NCBI GenBank assembly: GCA_933228675.1
Contig: OW121740.1
Span: 50,017,174 to 50,081,173, forward strand
Reading direction: 5' to 3'
DNA length: 64,000 nt
From: Stomorhina lunata
Taxonomy: Eukaryota; Arthropoda; Insecta; Diptera; Rhiniidae
In this document: one piece after another, positions 44,210 to 56,262 of the stretch
How the letters are laid out: each line of letters opens with the position of its first letter
Numbering within the stretch: position 1 is the stretch's first letter
Notes under the pieces: model-generated
What the model was told of the DNA's origin: nothing
The model's input: only the letters and a program-made list of their open reading frames with translations
The model's database searches: none
Made by a program: the position numbers and the translations under genes

Positions 44210-45497
44210 AATTTTTATACCCTTCACCAATAGGTGAAAGGGTATTATAAGTTTGTGATTCCGTTTGTAATTTTTTTATTAGTGATCGTAGACCCCATAA
44301 AAATTATACCGATCGACTCAGAATCGGGAGGAGAATCGATGTCCGTCTGTCTGTCTGTTGAAATCAAGTTTCTGAAGCCCCTGGAGGATGGACCTACATA
44401 AATTATATATATTAGGAAATTCTCCCGCAATAAACGCTATTAAATTTCATTAAAATCGGTTTATAAACACCGAAAATATTGAAAAAATACCAAAAATTAG
44501 ACGAAAATTTTAAAATTTTTGATCGAAACACACTTTTGAATAACAAGAGAAAAAATATACTCCTGGTGTACATGTGATAATATATTATACATCAGATTGT
44601 TTGAAATAGTTCCCCAAAGCACTCTGTAAAATTTTATCAAAATCGGTCTATAAACCACTGAGATATCGCCAAAACACTAAATTTGATGTATCGAAAATTG
44701 CCCAAAGTTCGCATTAGAGAATGTTTGTTGAAAAATGAAATGCAGAAATAGGAAAAAACCATCCTCCTTTGGCACGGACCTAAATAATCATCATTTTATA
44801 TCAGATTTTAGGAAATTCCCCCGCCAAGCACGTTATTAAATTTTATCAAAAGCGGTCCATAAACAATTGAGATATCGCCATAAAACTACATTTGATGTAC
44901 AGCAAATAGCCCAAAGTACGTGTCTAAGAAATTTTGTTTACATTTTGTAAGTATTGTTTCAGCGATATCTCAGGTGTTTATGGACCGATTGTGATGAAAT
45001 CTATACTCCACAAATCTGATTACGAATACCATTCAAACTGTACCGATCAACTTAGAATCGGCAGGAGAATTGATTTCGCGACCTCCGTCAGTCCGTCCGT
45101 CTGTTTGTCTGTCTGTCCGTCCGTCTGTTTGTCCGTCCGTCCGTCCGTCTACCTGTCTGTCATTTTTTCTGTTGTAGTCAAGTTTTTGGAGTTCCTGTTT
45201 TGTCGATATCTCAGGTGTTTATTTTGATGAATTTTAATATCGTCCTTCGCAGGAAATTACCTATATCCTGATGCATTCGGTAATTTGTGGTAGATATAAT
45301 TTAGTGTTTAAGCGATGGTGTTTTGATCGAGAATGATAAAATTCAGGGTGGCCCAATATCCTAAAATGTTGTGTAAAATCCAGGAGCTCCACAAATCTGA
45401 TTTTAGCAGACAGACACTCTGCATTAATCTTAATTTTGTGACTGACTTTTGAACATTATGATAACATTTGAGAATGTATTATATATCGAATTATAGG
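44210..45497 (+). mobile_element. mini-me/DINE-1-like repeat, left part
   Basis: The terminus ATACCCTTCACCAATAGGTG is at 44217. GTCC/GTCTGTCTGTCTG is at 44341-44360, and a second larger GTCY microsatellite lies at 45087-45165. Phrases such as CAGCGATATCTCAGGTGTTTAT recur. The element is interrupted at 45498 by the DD37E transposon and resumes after 46783. Confidence 0.75.
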
Positions 45498-45499
45498 TA

Positions 45500-46781
45500 A
45501 AGAGTGTTCTAAAAAAATATGCATTTACTATTTTAGACAAAATTTATCCATAGTGCAGGAAATAATTTATTTTTTGATCAAGTTAGTTTCTATAGATATG
45601 TCAGATACTTTTATTTTAGAAATTATTAATTCTCAATCAAAATGGACTGCGAAAAAAAAGTTCGTGAAAATATAATTAAAATTTTCAAAAAAATCCGTCA
45701 TGGACTTTTAAAAAAATAGCTAAAAATTTGAAAGTTGACCATCGAATGGTTTCAAATGCCATCAGACGGTATAAGGAAAACCTGAGCATTGAAAGAAAAC
45801 CTGGATCAGGGAGGAAAAAAGGTCCTACAGATATTGGTAAGGCAAAAGAAGTCGAGCGACTCTTTCGAAGAGCGCCTAACACTTCTTTAAGAAAAGCAGC
45901 TCGTACGGTGAAATGTTCTACGAATTTTGCACATAGAGTCAAAGCTTATGCTGGACTGAAGACATACAAAGTCCAAAAGGTTCCAGATCGCAATGCTATA
46001 AAGAACTTAGAAGCAAAAAAACGAGCGAAAAAATTGAAGTCTGATTTTATAAAAAAATACACCTGTTGTGTGATGGATGATGAAACATACGTACTGGCAG
46101 ACTTTTCTCAACTTCCTGGTCAAGATTTTTATGTTGCTGATAAACGGGGCAATGTTCGGCAAGAGTTTCGCACAAAAAAACAAACAAAATTTCCTAAGAA
46201 GTTTTTCGTGTGGCAAGCTATTTGCAGTTGTGGCAAAAGAAGTAAAGTATTTGTGGCATCTGGCACAATAAACACAGAAATTTATATAAAGGAGTGCCTA
46301 CAAAAACGGTTTTTACCCTTTTTAAGAGAGCACAGAATGACTAGATTTTTTTGGCCCGCTTTTTCATCATGCCATTATGGAAAAAAAGCACTTGAGTGGT
46401 ACTCAAAGAATAATGTCATTTTTGTACCACGAGAGGCAAATCCACCTAACTGTCCAGAACTTCGGCCTGTGGAAAGGTATTGGGCTCTGGTAAAAAAGGA
46501 ATTGAAGAACACAGGAAAGATTTCCAAGAACATGTTCGATTTTAAGCGCAGGTGGAACACATGCTCCAAAAAGGTATCAGAAGCAACTGTAAAATCTTTA
46601 ATGGGAGGGTTTCCGAAAAAAGTCGATCATTTTGCAAAACCCGAGTACTAAGTAAACATTTTAATGCTAAATGATTTTGTATAATATGTCATTATATTTG
46701 CGTATTTTGTAGAGTTTTTATATTAAAAGTTTGATTTTTATTTAAGAAAATCCAACTACAAATTTTATTTAGAGCACTCTT
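45500..46781 (+). mobile_element. Tc1/mariner element, DD37E-type
   Basis: TA at 45498-45499 and 46782-46783 flanks inverted ends AAGAGTGTTCTAAAAAAAT and its imperfect complement ATTTTATTTAGAGCACTCTT. It is 1,282 bp with a single transposase on the plus strand, inserted into a mini-me repeat. Confidence 0.92.
45645..46651 (+). pseudogene. DD37E-type transposase: one frameshift, second catalytic Asp replaced by Ala
   Basis: ATG 45645 (MDCEKKVRENIIKIFKK) runs into a stop, but one missing A in the A-run at about 45682-45690 would restore the frame that is open from about 45700 to 46651. HTH blocks: WTFKKIAKNLKVDHRMVSNA and TSLRKAARTVKCSTNFAHRV. First catalytic block: CCVMDDETYV. The second block reads FWPAFSSCHY where the family normally has FWPD, so the second Asp is Ala. 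The third block is NPPNCPELRPVERYW, with 37 residues between that Ala and the Glu, the spacing of the mosquito ITmD37E group. Both defects predict no activity. Confidence 0.85.
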
Positions 46782-46783
46782 TA

Positions 46784-47555
46784 ATCTTCCTAGGAAGTAC
46801 ATAAATGCAGCTAACTACATGATATCCGTTCAAAACCTACATATGTATGTAAGTATCTCACATATCAACGAAAATTTAAATTTTTTAATTGCAATTGGGA
46901 GAAATCTGTTCACGTTTGACAATTGATCCCGTATAACTTCGCCTAAGATACGATGATGACATTTAGTATAAAAACGTTGTACAATATTGATATTCAGGGC
47001 GATAGCGCCTAAAATAAACTTTCTAGACAACATCTGACAAAAGTATTTCTGATCTCTTGAAAAGTTCGATATTGAAAATGGGCGAGCTCTATTCACATTT
47101 AGTGAAATCTCCCATATAACCCCGACCGGGAATCGATTTAATGCTGATAAATTAAATCACATTAAAATTGCACAAGAAACTAGAGCAAAACTTTCCAAAC
47201 ATCCATCGGACAGATCGAAAGAACAATACATCCCAAATATTATTGATGAAGTGTTCATTTTAATTAATTAACTAACTTCAGATAAATAAGTAAATCTTTA
47301 ATAACTTTTCCGACAAAACTGATATCCATCCATTCAAAAGCTATATATTCCACGTATGTATCTAAAACTAAGAGTGTATACCCTATAATTTTAAGGCTTA
47401 TCATTGTTAAAGCTTTGACCTAAATCAGTCCGCTAAATTCAGAGTTTTACATAACTAATCAAGAACTTTTACTAGTTGGATAATTCGTACAAATTAAAGT
47501 GCACAACCCTCACTGGGCACTGTGTTTTTGGGTTGCATGCCAGAATACTTAAACT
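46784..47555. other. Repeat-derived sequence, continuing after the DD37E insertion
   Basis: No gene is seen. Text such as CATATAACCCCGACCGGGAA and other mini-me-like spacers suggests the interrupted repeat continues. Confidence 0.4.
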
Positions 47556-47559
47556 TAAT

Positions 47560-47810
47560 ATTTGTCTTAGACCCTTCTTTTAGTATACCAATATGCTTAG
47601 AATCACTTTCTGAGTCGATTTAGCGATGTCCGTCCGTCCGTCCGTCCGTCTGGCTGGCTGGCTGGCTGGCTGGACCCCCATGTAAACCTTGTAATCAAAC
47701 TACAGGTCGCAATTCTAAAGATAATTTGATGAAATTTGGCACAGATCATTTTTTTGATAATGGGACCATGGCTATTGAAAAGCTTTTCGTTTTCCGACAT
47801 AGCTTAATAT
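47560..47810 (+). mobile_element. mini-me/DINE-1-like fragment with GTCC and GGCT microsatellites
   Basis: TTTAGCGATGTCCGTCCGTC (47617) is followed by CTGGCTGGCTGGCTGG (47649-47668). It matches 48135-48345 almost exactly up to GGGACCATGGCTATTGAA, then ends. Confidence 0.85.
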
Positions 47811-48057
47811 TTATTGCTAGGAATTACATTTAGTATGAACAAAAGAAAATTAATATACAGTACAGTAGACCGAGCCTTGCTCGGAGCTTTATGATAAGCA
47901 TTTTGAGGAAAATTTTAAAGTTTTTATATATTTTATATTATAAAGTGCTAAAATAAATTTAGAGGAAAGACATTGTAGAAATATTCAGTTAATTTTGAAT
48001 TATTTGATTTATTTTGTCCGACCAACACATAGTTTGCATAGTTTACAGTTTAACTCA

Positions 48058-48870
48058 TTATACCCTTCACCACCATAGGTGGAAAGGGTATTATAAGTTT
48101 GTGCTGATGTTTGTAACGCATATAAATATTTGTCTTAGACCCTTCTTTTAGTATACCAATATGCTTAGAATCACTTTCTGAGTCGATTTAGCGATGTCCG
48201 TCCGTCCGTCTGGCTGGCTGGCTGGCTGGCTGGCTGGACCCCCATGTAAACCTTGTAATCAAACTACAGGTCGCAATTCTAAAGATAATTTGATGAAATT
48301 TGGCACAGATCATTTTTTTGATAATGGGACCATGGCTATTGAATTTGGTCAAAATCGGTCCATTATTTATGGTACCTCCCATAGGTCCCACTTCCCGGAA
48401 TTTCTACATTGGCCACAAATATCAATATTTTTTCATGAAATTTAAAACAAATACTGCTTAAGTCAACTAAAATCACTGTACCAAATTTCGTTGAAATCGG
48501 TCCACATTTGACCATAGCTTCCATACAAATTCTTCATTAAAAACGCACTAAATGAGACAAAAAATCACTAAAACACTCGTAAATCTAAACATAATGGAAA
48601 TTTTGAGTCTATTTTTTGCATACATAACTTTTGTAACAACTGTAATCAATCTGCCAAATTTCGAGATAATCGGTCCACATTTGACCCTAGCTCTCATATA
48701 AGTCCAAATGACGGAAACAGGTTAAATATATAAGTTTTGAGAAAATGTTTATATGATGGCAAAATTTAGCAAATATTTGTCTTTACACAGGAAAAATAAC
48801 ACCTTTGACCTTAGTGGTGAAGGGTATCGTATGGTCGGCTTGACCGACTATAGCGCTTTCTTACTTGTTT
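48058..48870 (+). mobile_element. mini-me/DINE-1-like repeat, near full length
   Basis: The left terminus TACCCTTCACCACCATAGGT is at 48061, the GTCC/GGCT microsatellite at 48197-48236, and the right terminus GGTGAAGGGTATCGTATGGT through TTTCTTACTTGTTTT ends at about 48871. It is the complete version of the reversed copy at 4195-4837. Both tips contain a TGAAGGGTAT-type inverted match. Confidence 0.8.
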
Positions 48871-48889
48871 TGAATAATTTTGGAAATTA

Positions 48890-49515
48890 TTCATATCAAC
48901 AGAAACCTCTGTCGACTCATGCGCAACAACTTTGCTAAAGATTATAGTCTGATCAAATGCACAGTTTACGATTTAATTCATTTTGAGTAGTTTTCTGTGG
49001 CGCCACCTGTCGGACTTTGCTTATTCCAATTCATAAACCTTCTTCGGCTTATCCGTAACAACTTTGCTGAAGATTATAGCATGATTAAATGTACTGCATA
49101 CGATTAAATTGACTTTGAGTAAATTTCAGTAGCGCCACCTGTCGAAATTTCTTCATACCAACTAAGAAACCTTCGTCGGCTCATGTGCAACAACTTTGCT
49201 AAAGATTGTAGCATGATTAAATGTACAGATTACGATTAAATTGACTTTGAGTAAGTTTCTGTAGCGCCACCTGTCGGAAATTATTCATACCAACTAAAAA
49301 GCCTTCGTCGGCTCATGCGCTACAACTTTGCTAAAGATCATAGCATGATCAAATGTACAGTTTACGATTTAATTAACTTTAGTAATTTTCAGTGGCGCCA
49401 TCTGTCGGAAATTAGTCTTATCAACTTTAAAATCTTCGCCGGCTGATCCGCAACATCTTCGCTAAAGAGCATAACACAATCAAATTCACAGTTTACTATT
49501 CTATAAAGAACATAC
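48890..49515. repeat. Tandem repeat, about 130 bp unit, 4.7 copies
   Basis: Each unit has a CGTCGGCTCATGCGCAACAA-type start, CTTTGCTAAAGAT, a TACGATTTAATT block and ends GGCGCCACCTGTCGGAAATT. Copies start near 48910, 49040, 49170, 49301 and 49431; the last is truncated. Divergence is about 10-20%. Confidence 0.9.
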
Positions 49516-49539
49516 ATACAGACAAACATTCATTTGTTT

Positions 49540-50111
49540 AAAATAATACTAATTTTTCCCCCTTTTTATTCCCTAATTTCTAAAAGTTCCATATGTATAT
49601 TTGGTACTTTTTTGGTGCCAATTGAATTCGGTACATTTTTTTAAAACGCATTTAACATAATGTATAATGTTCCTATTCATATTACTTTGGAGATGTTAAG
49701 TTATCATTTTATCCCTTTTTTACCCATTTTGGCTCCAAAATCAAAAAAGTACCAAATACGTGTTTCTTTCTATATTCTTTCTATATTCTTTAGTTTAAAA
49801 TATAAGAGTGGGTTAAAAAGGTGCCAAAAAAACTATTTTCACCCTTTTTTACCCCCTATCGGACATAGTTTCAAAAAAGTACCAAACACATGTCCGCTTA
49901 TTTTCAAAGCTGTTTAAAACGTAATTTTAATTTTGTTTCTATACCTATTACTTTAGGAGACATAGCGTTTTCGATTTTTTCCCCTTTTTACCCGTTTTTA
50001 CCCTCTTAGAGGTAAAAGTTCCAAAAGTCCCTTCTTCTTCGACCTATACATCAAAAAAGATACCCACTGTCCAAATTTTATCAAAATCGTTAGAGCCGTT
50101 TTCGAGATAGC

Positions 50112-50190
<79 letters not shown>

Positions 50191-50372
50191 CAATTATTGC
50201 TCGTTTAAGAATATAAGATATCAAGCATTTGTGTGGGGCTCAACTAAGTCAGTAATCAGAAACTATATAATTAACAATAAATTCTTACGATTTTGTACTT
50301 TACTTTTGGAACACCATTGGTGAAGGGTATCCAAGATTCGGCAAAGCCGAATTTACCACTCTTACTTGTTTT
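49540..50372 (+). mobile_element. mini-me-like right part with (TA)n microsatellite
   Basis: ATCAAAATCGTTAGAGCCGT and TCGAGATAGCCATTC lead into a TA run at 50116-50190, followed by the terminus TTCGGCAAAGCCGAATTTAC and CTTACTTGTTTT at 50371. TA plus GTCY microsatellites in one unit is the published mini-me configuration. Confidence 0.7.
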
Positions 50373-51491
50373 TTCATATCTTTCAAAGTTAAAGAATATG
50401 ATACATAAAATGGCATACAAATAAATAAATTATTTAATATTTATTGGATGCAATTAATTAAATATGTTCTATAGAGCTCCTACTGGTAATCATGGCCACA
50501 AATAAAGTTCAAGAAGCAGAAGAAGTGGGGGTCACTACTAACTGCGTTCTTGATTATTTAATTAACTTTTTCCATATTTATGGCTTTTTATAAAACATTT
50601 TGATTTGTGAAACCCCATCGAGGACATAAGAACCAAAAAGCATAATTGATTAAAGCTCACACTTAAAGTTCAGCCAAAGAAGAGCAAAAAGTAAGATACC
50701 AAGAAAATAATGAAGACAAAATAGAAAATAATGTGTAAATATGCTCAAATGTAAGTAATTCTATTTTCAAACACACCCAAGCTTCAAGCATTTACTCTTC
50801 GGTTTAAATAAGTTTTTGTGTTTTTTTTTGTTAGCATTTACTATTAACTTTTATTTTCTGTTTTTCTTTTCTTATTTTTTTGCATTTTGCACTTTTACGA
50901 AGCATTTTAACCTTGACATAGATACCGATACTATATGCAGTAAATTCGCTAAAATGTGTTCAGTTGTTTGCAGTTTGCAAATGCCATGGTTTTTGTTGGT
51001 TCGGTATCACACCATTTAACCCAACCATCATACAAAGTTATTTGCATTAGCAACAAATTAAAACCGAAAATTGAAGAAAACGAGTCCAATGTGTTAAAGA
51101 AAAACGAGTGCATCACCTCAAACTCAAACTAAATAGAGCAGCAGCATAAGAAACGACCAAATGACGGACTGTTTGACTGACTACTTTGCCTCTAACTACA
51201 ACTGACAGCCGGTAGGTAAAGAGACTGACATAAGACTAATGTGCTAACAAAATCTAATGAATTGGAATCATTTACTATGGGCCCACACCCACCCACACTC
51301 TCACTCTCTTATTCAACGCCAAGGCAGGTTTCGTTATTTAATTTGTTCGAAATGTAATGAAAATGCTAATTGGAAGAAGGCCTTTTCAACAATCGCGTAC
51401 TTTGATTAATGTTTCTTTGCTCTCTGCAGTTGTGGTTTTAGCCGTCACTTGGGTGTTGACTAAGATGCAAATGAATGAGTGAAAGTGATGT
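50373..51491. other. Unique-looking intronic sequence
   Basis: No gene is seen. Moderately GC-rich parts at 51100-51320 contain no repeat ends. The element at 51500 inserts at GCGTGAAG. Confidence 0.4.
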
Positions 51492-51499
51492 GCGTGAAG

Positions 51500-52413
51500 C
51501 AGTGTTGCCAATTTAGGTGTAATTGCACATATCATGTGTAATTTTTATTTTCATGTGTAGACGATGTGTAACTGGCTGCATGTGTAACTCATGTGTAATT
51601 TAAATTTTTGTCGTTTTTGTGTGCTAGCTATCGTGATATTTCTTAACCGTTTTCAACACATGCATTTTAAAAAGTAAATATTTGTACGTCCTTTTCGAAA
51701 TCGAAACAATTAATATAATGCAAACTTTTTAATGTAACTACATTCATAAAAATGGATGTCTCAAAATCCCAATACTTATTGGAAAAAAATATGCTTCGAG
51801 ATAGCCGAGAGTTTAATATCGAAGCTATTCGTCAAATTAAAAAAAAAAAAAAAACATTTAATTTTAGTGACGATATTTATACAATTGTGGATATTGTGAT
51901 CCAAAATATCAACTGCACTCTTAGATTTTGAAATTTTGGGCTTCACAGCAATTTGGAGCCAGAAGATTATTGGATAAAGGTTTCTGATTTAAAGAATACC
52001 TTGGAAGACAGATTGTGTCCTACTTTGCAAAAAGTTATTAGCTATATTTTAATTTCGCCGTATTTGAACGCTGCTGCCAGGGAACTACTTTAACACTCGT
52101 TAATGTAATGAGCTATCATATGCCGCGAGTTGTCCCATATGTTAGAAGGGGACGTCCAAAACATTGATGAAAAGACCATGTAGAGGGAAGTCTTTCAAAA
52201 CTTGGCCTACGAAGTTTGACAATATCCGCACAAGATCGAAAAGCATAGAATTCTAAAATTGCTCGGCCTTTGACCTTAATAGGTTGTAAATATAGGCCAA
52301 GTAAGTAAGTAAGTATGTTATTTTGCCAAAAAAAAGCATGTGTAATTCCTAATTTCATGTGTAATTTTGGCACGATCCATGTGTAATTTAACATTTGGTT
52401 GGTGGCAACACTG
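51500..52413 (+). mobile_element. hAT transposon remnant, 914 bp, 8-bp target duplication
   Basis: GCGTGAAG at 51492-51499 and 52414-52421 is an exact 8-bp duplication. The inverted tips are CAGTGTTGCCA and TGGCAACACTG. ATGTGTAATT subterminal motifs recur at both ends (51530-51600 and 52333-52390). The interior retains a fragment resembling the hAT dimerisation region: DLKNTLEDRLCPTLQKVISY, ISPYLNAAARE (about 51985-52085). It is then replaced by an RTE tail. Confidence 0.88.
52085..52318 (+). mobile_element. Short RTE derivative with TAAG tail, inside the hAT element
   Basis: RTE leader phrase (TTAATGTAATGAGCTATCAT, CGCGAGTTGTCCCATA) passes straight into the RTE 3' phrase (GGGACGTCCAAAACATTGAT, CTTGGCCTACGAAG, GACCTTAATAGGTTGTAAAT) and ends in AAGTAAGTAAGTAAGTA at 52299-52315. 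No coding part remains. Confidence 0.78.
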
Positions 52414-52458
52414 GCGTGAAGTTAAATTTGAAATTTAAAACCCTAGATACAAACCAAT

Positions 52459-52506
52459 GTTTTTAACAGAGCTCTGTTATGTAGTTAACTTAGCTCTGTT
52501 AAAAAC
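52459..52506. repeat. Perfect 15-bp hairpin with TAACAG motif
   Basis: GTTTTTAACAGAGCT (52459-52473) and AGCTCTGTTAAAAAC (52492-52506) are exact reverse complements around an 18-base loop. It lies just upstream of the 169-bp tandem repeat, whose units also contain CTAACAGAGCGAGTT. Confidence 0.8.
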
Positions 52507-52539
52507 CAAAAATAAAGGGAATACACAAGGAATTAGAAT

Positions 52540-54835
52540 TACTAGTGAACCAGGCAACGTGGGCGGACAAATGGGGTATCAGATTGTAGGCGAGGATGTT
52601 ATCTATGGATACCCATAGTCAGAATCTATAACAGAATGAGTTGGTAGGCGCTGTTAACAGTTTTCCAAAATATCAAATGTGAGATCATGCTAAGGGAGGA
52701 TTGCAAGTTCCCAGGAAACAAGACAACGTGGGAGGACAAATGTGGTACTTGGTTGTGGCTAAGGACGTTTCTTATGAGTTCCAGTAGTCAGAACCTTTAA
52801 CAGAGCGAGTTGCTAGGAGTTATTAGCATTTTTTAACAGAGCGAGTTGGTAGGAGTTATTGAAATTTTTCAAAAATTTCATATGTGGGACTATGTTAAGG
52901 GAGGATTCCAGATTCCTTGGAAACAAGGCAACGTGAGCGGACAAATAAGGTATCGGGGAGTAGCTGAGGATGTTTTCTATGGGGCTCCACTGTCAGAAAA
53001 TCTAACAGAGCGAGTTGGTAGGAGTTATTGAGATTTTTCCAAAATTTCATATGTGGGACTATGTTAAGGGAGGATTCCAAATTCCTTGGAAACAAGGCAA
53101 CGTGGGTTGACAAATGTGATATCGGTGGGAGTAGATGAGGATGTTTTCTATGGGGCTCCATTGTCAGAATATCTAACAGAGCGAGTTGGTAGGAGTTATT
53201 GAGATTTTTCAAAAATTTCATATGTGGGACTATGTTAAGGGAGGATTCTATAGGGCTCCATTGTCAAAAAATCTAACAGAGCAAGTTGGTAGGAGTTATT
53301 GGGATTTTTCAAAAATTTCATATATGCGACTATGTTAAGGGAGGATTCCAGATTCCTTGGAAACAAGGCAACGTGGGCGGACAAATGTGGTATCGGGGAG
53401 TAGCTGAGGATGTTTTCTATGGGGCTCCATTGCCAGAATATCTAACAGAGCGAGTTGCTAGGAGTTATTGAGATTTTTCCAAAATTTCATATGTGGGACT
53501 ATGTTAAGGGAGGATTCCAGATTCCTTAGAAACAAGGCAACGTGGGCGGACAAATGAGGTATCGGGGAGTAGCTGAGGATGTTTTCTATAGGGTTCCATT
53601 GCCAGAATATCTAACAGAGCGAGTTGGTAGGAGTTATTGAGATTTTTCCAAAATTTCATATGTGGGACTATGTTAAGGGAGGATTCCAGATTCCTTGGAA
53701 ACAAGGCAACGTGGGCGCACAAATAAGGTATCGGGGAGTAGCTGAGGATGCTTTCTATAGGGCTCCATTGTCAGAAAATCTAACAGAGCGAGTTGGTAGG
53801 AGTTATTGAGATTTTTCCAAAATTTCATATGTGGGACTATGTTAAGGGAGGATTCCAGATTCCTTGGAAACAAGGCAACGTGGGCGGACAAATGTGGTAT
53901 CGGGGAGTAGCTAAGGATGTTTTCTATAGGACTCCATTGTCAGAAAATCTAACAGAGCGAGTTGGTAGGAATTATTGAGATTTTTCCAAAATTTCATATG
54001 TGGGACTATGTTAAGGGAGGATTCCAGATTCCTTGGAAACAAGGCAACGTGGGCGGACAAATGTGGTATCGGGGAGTAGCTAAGGATGTTTTCTATAGGA
54101 CTCCATTGTCAGAAAATCTAACAGAGCGAGTTGGTAGGAGTTATTGAGATTTTTCAAAAATTTCATACATGCGACTATGTTAAAGGAGGATTCCAGATTC
54201 CTTGGAAACTATGCAACGTGGGCGGACAAATGAGGTATCGGGGAGTAGCTGAGGATGTTTTCTATAGGACTCCATTGTAAGAAAATCTAACAGAGCGAGT
54301 TGGTAGGAGTTATTGAGATTTTTCAAAAATTTCATATATGAGAATATGTTAAGGGAGGATTCCAGATTCCTTGGAAACTAGGCTACGTGGGGGGACAAAT
54401 GTGGTATCGGGGAGTAGCTAAGGATGTTTTCTATAGGACTCCATTGTCAGAAAATCTAACAGAGCGAGTTGGTAGGAGTTATTGAGATTTTTCCAAAATT
54501 TCATATGTGGGACTATGTTAAGGGAGGATTCCAGATTCCTTGGAAATAAGGCAACGTGGGCGGACAAATGTGGTATCGGGGAGTAGCTAAGGATGTTTTC
54601 TATAGGACTCCATTGTAAGAAAATCTAACAAAGCGAGTTGGTAGGAGTTATTGAGATTTTTCAAAAATTTCATATATGCGACTATGTTAAAGGAGGATTC
54701 CAGATTCCTTGGAAACAAGGCAACGTGGGCGGACAAATAAGGTATCGGGGAGTAGCTGAGGATGTTTTCTATAGGGCTCCATTGTCAGAATATCTAACAG
54801 TGCGAGTTTGTAGGAGGTATTGAGATTTTACGAAT
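52540..54835. repeat. 169-bp satellite-like tandem array, about 13 units
   Basis: The unit includes ACAGAGCGAGTTGGTAGGAG, TTTTTCCAAAATTTCATATG, GGACTATGTTAAGGGAGGAT, GCAACGTGGGCGGACAAAT and ATCGGGGAGTAGCTGAGGAT. Starts at 53624, 53793 and 53962 give a 169-bp period. Left units (52540-52850) are diverged and one unit near 53178-53282 is short. Middle units differ by only a few bases. A 61-codon frame repeats with the unit but has no family match. Confidence 0.95.
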
Positions 54836-56262
54836 ACTTCCTAATTAAATAGAAAAAAAAATTAAAGTTGTAACAAGTAGGACGCGGTAGTACAACGACA
54901 CCAATCAGATTAAAAATGTAGTACCGAGTTTGTCATCCCTGCTGAGTGTTATCGCTAAAATAATACATGCATTGTTCCTTTAAATGATCGAAAATTGGAC
55001 TAGCTCTTTGCCAGCTGCCTCAGATATTGGAAATGAGAACAAAATATTTCTTCAAACAAGAGAGAATGTCAAATATCGAAAATATACAAAAATATGATAA
55101 ATAAAAGCCATAAATTAAAATATATCTTTTTTAATTAGTTGTGGACTTTAAGCACAAGATCAATTAAAACTATATTGTTCATCATTTCCTCTTCACTTCC
55201 CCATAATCCAATGAATACAGCTCTCACATTAAATGTTCCATTAAGAAATAAACAACGAGAAATTTCCAAAAAAAAAAAAAAAAAAATAGAAAACAAAATG
55301 ATCTTGAAAACGTCATCATGAAAATGTTGTTTTGTTGATAAATTAAATTTTTAGACCGGCTACACGAATTAATGAATTCAAGTTGTATTTGTGTATATTA
55401 GGTTTTGTTTTGATAGAAAATATCGCCAACTGAAATGCAAATGGGTTTAACTATCAAAACTTTAAAAAACGATATTTTAAAAACGATCTAACTGGAGTCT
55501 ATTAATTTTAATGGAACTCTGTGTAAATCTGTGCCAGGCAGAGCCCTTCAATATTTTATTTAATACAACAAATGAACTCTTCATTTCCATTTAAGACAAA
55601 CAAATTTGTTTAACATATTTGTCCTCAGCATCTTTTGCTATTCAACTTTTTTCATTTAATGTAGCCATATTTAACATGTAAATGTAAAACTGTCAGTGTT
55701 TGTGTGTCGAGTATAAATTTGTTTATATACTCGTATTATATTATGATATATGTATGTATGTATGTACATTGTGTGGTTTTTGTTTTAATTAAAGTGTTTT
55801 TTTTCTATTTATTCGTATTTATTTTCTGAACTTCATAGTTGTTGTTTTTATTTGTATTTCATAGTTTTTGTTTGCTTCTTCTTTTTCTTCTTCTTCTATT
55901 CTGACGTAACTTTTACTAGTTGTTGACACTTTGCTTTGCACAGCATGTGAAATGACAAATAGTCCGTCTGTTTATACACAACAAGTTCGATTACAACTAG
56001 TTTGAGGGGGGGATGAGTTCTCTTGAATTAGATCGTGCACGACACCAACAAAACTAACAATAGGAAATATTTTATAACAAAATTATAGTTAGAAATATTA
56101 AAAAAAAAATAAAAATTCATAATTATAATATGCAAATGACAGTTGGGCTGAAATTTTTGTAGCCTAGAAAAAAATATTGCCATCGAGGGAGATACAACCA
56201 TTATAGAGGCCATACAATTTTTCGATGTTATTATAGCACGATTTGTCTTTAGCCTCAAAATA
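54836..56262. other. Intronic AT-rich sequence
   Basis: No gene is seen. It contains an ATGT microsatellite at 55749-55768 and CTTCTT runs at 55876-55897. Confidence 0.4.

Noticed and set aside
52846..54823. Repeated 61-codon frames as a tandem gene family
   Set aside because: The frame recurs because the 169-bp DNA unit recurs; several units have stops or lack the start and antisense frames are equally open.
55700..55720. TATAAAT near 55711 as a promoter
   Set aside because: No initiator at the right distance and no downstream exon-like sequence; chance TATA strings are frequent in this AT-rich DNA.
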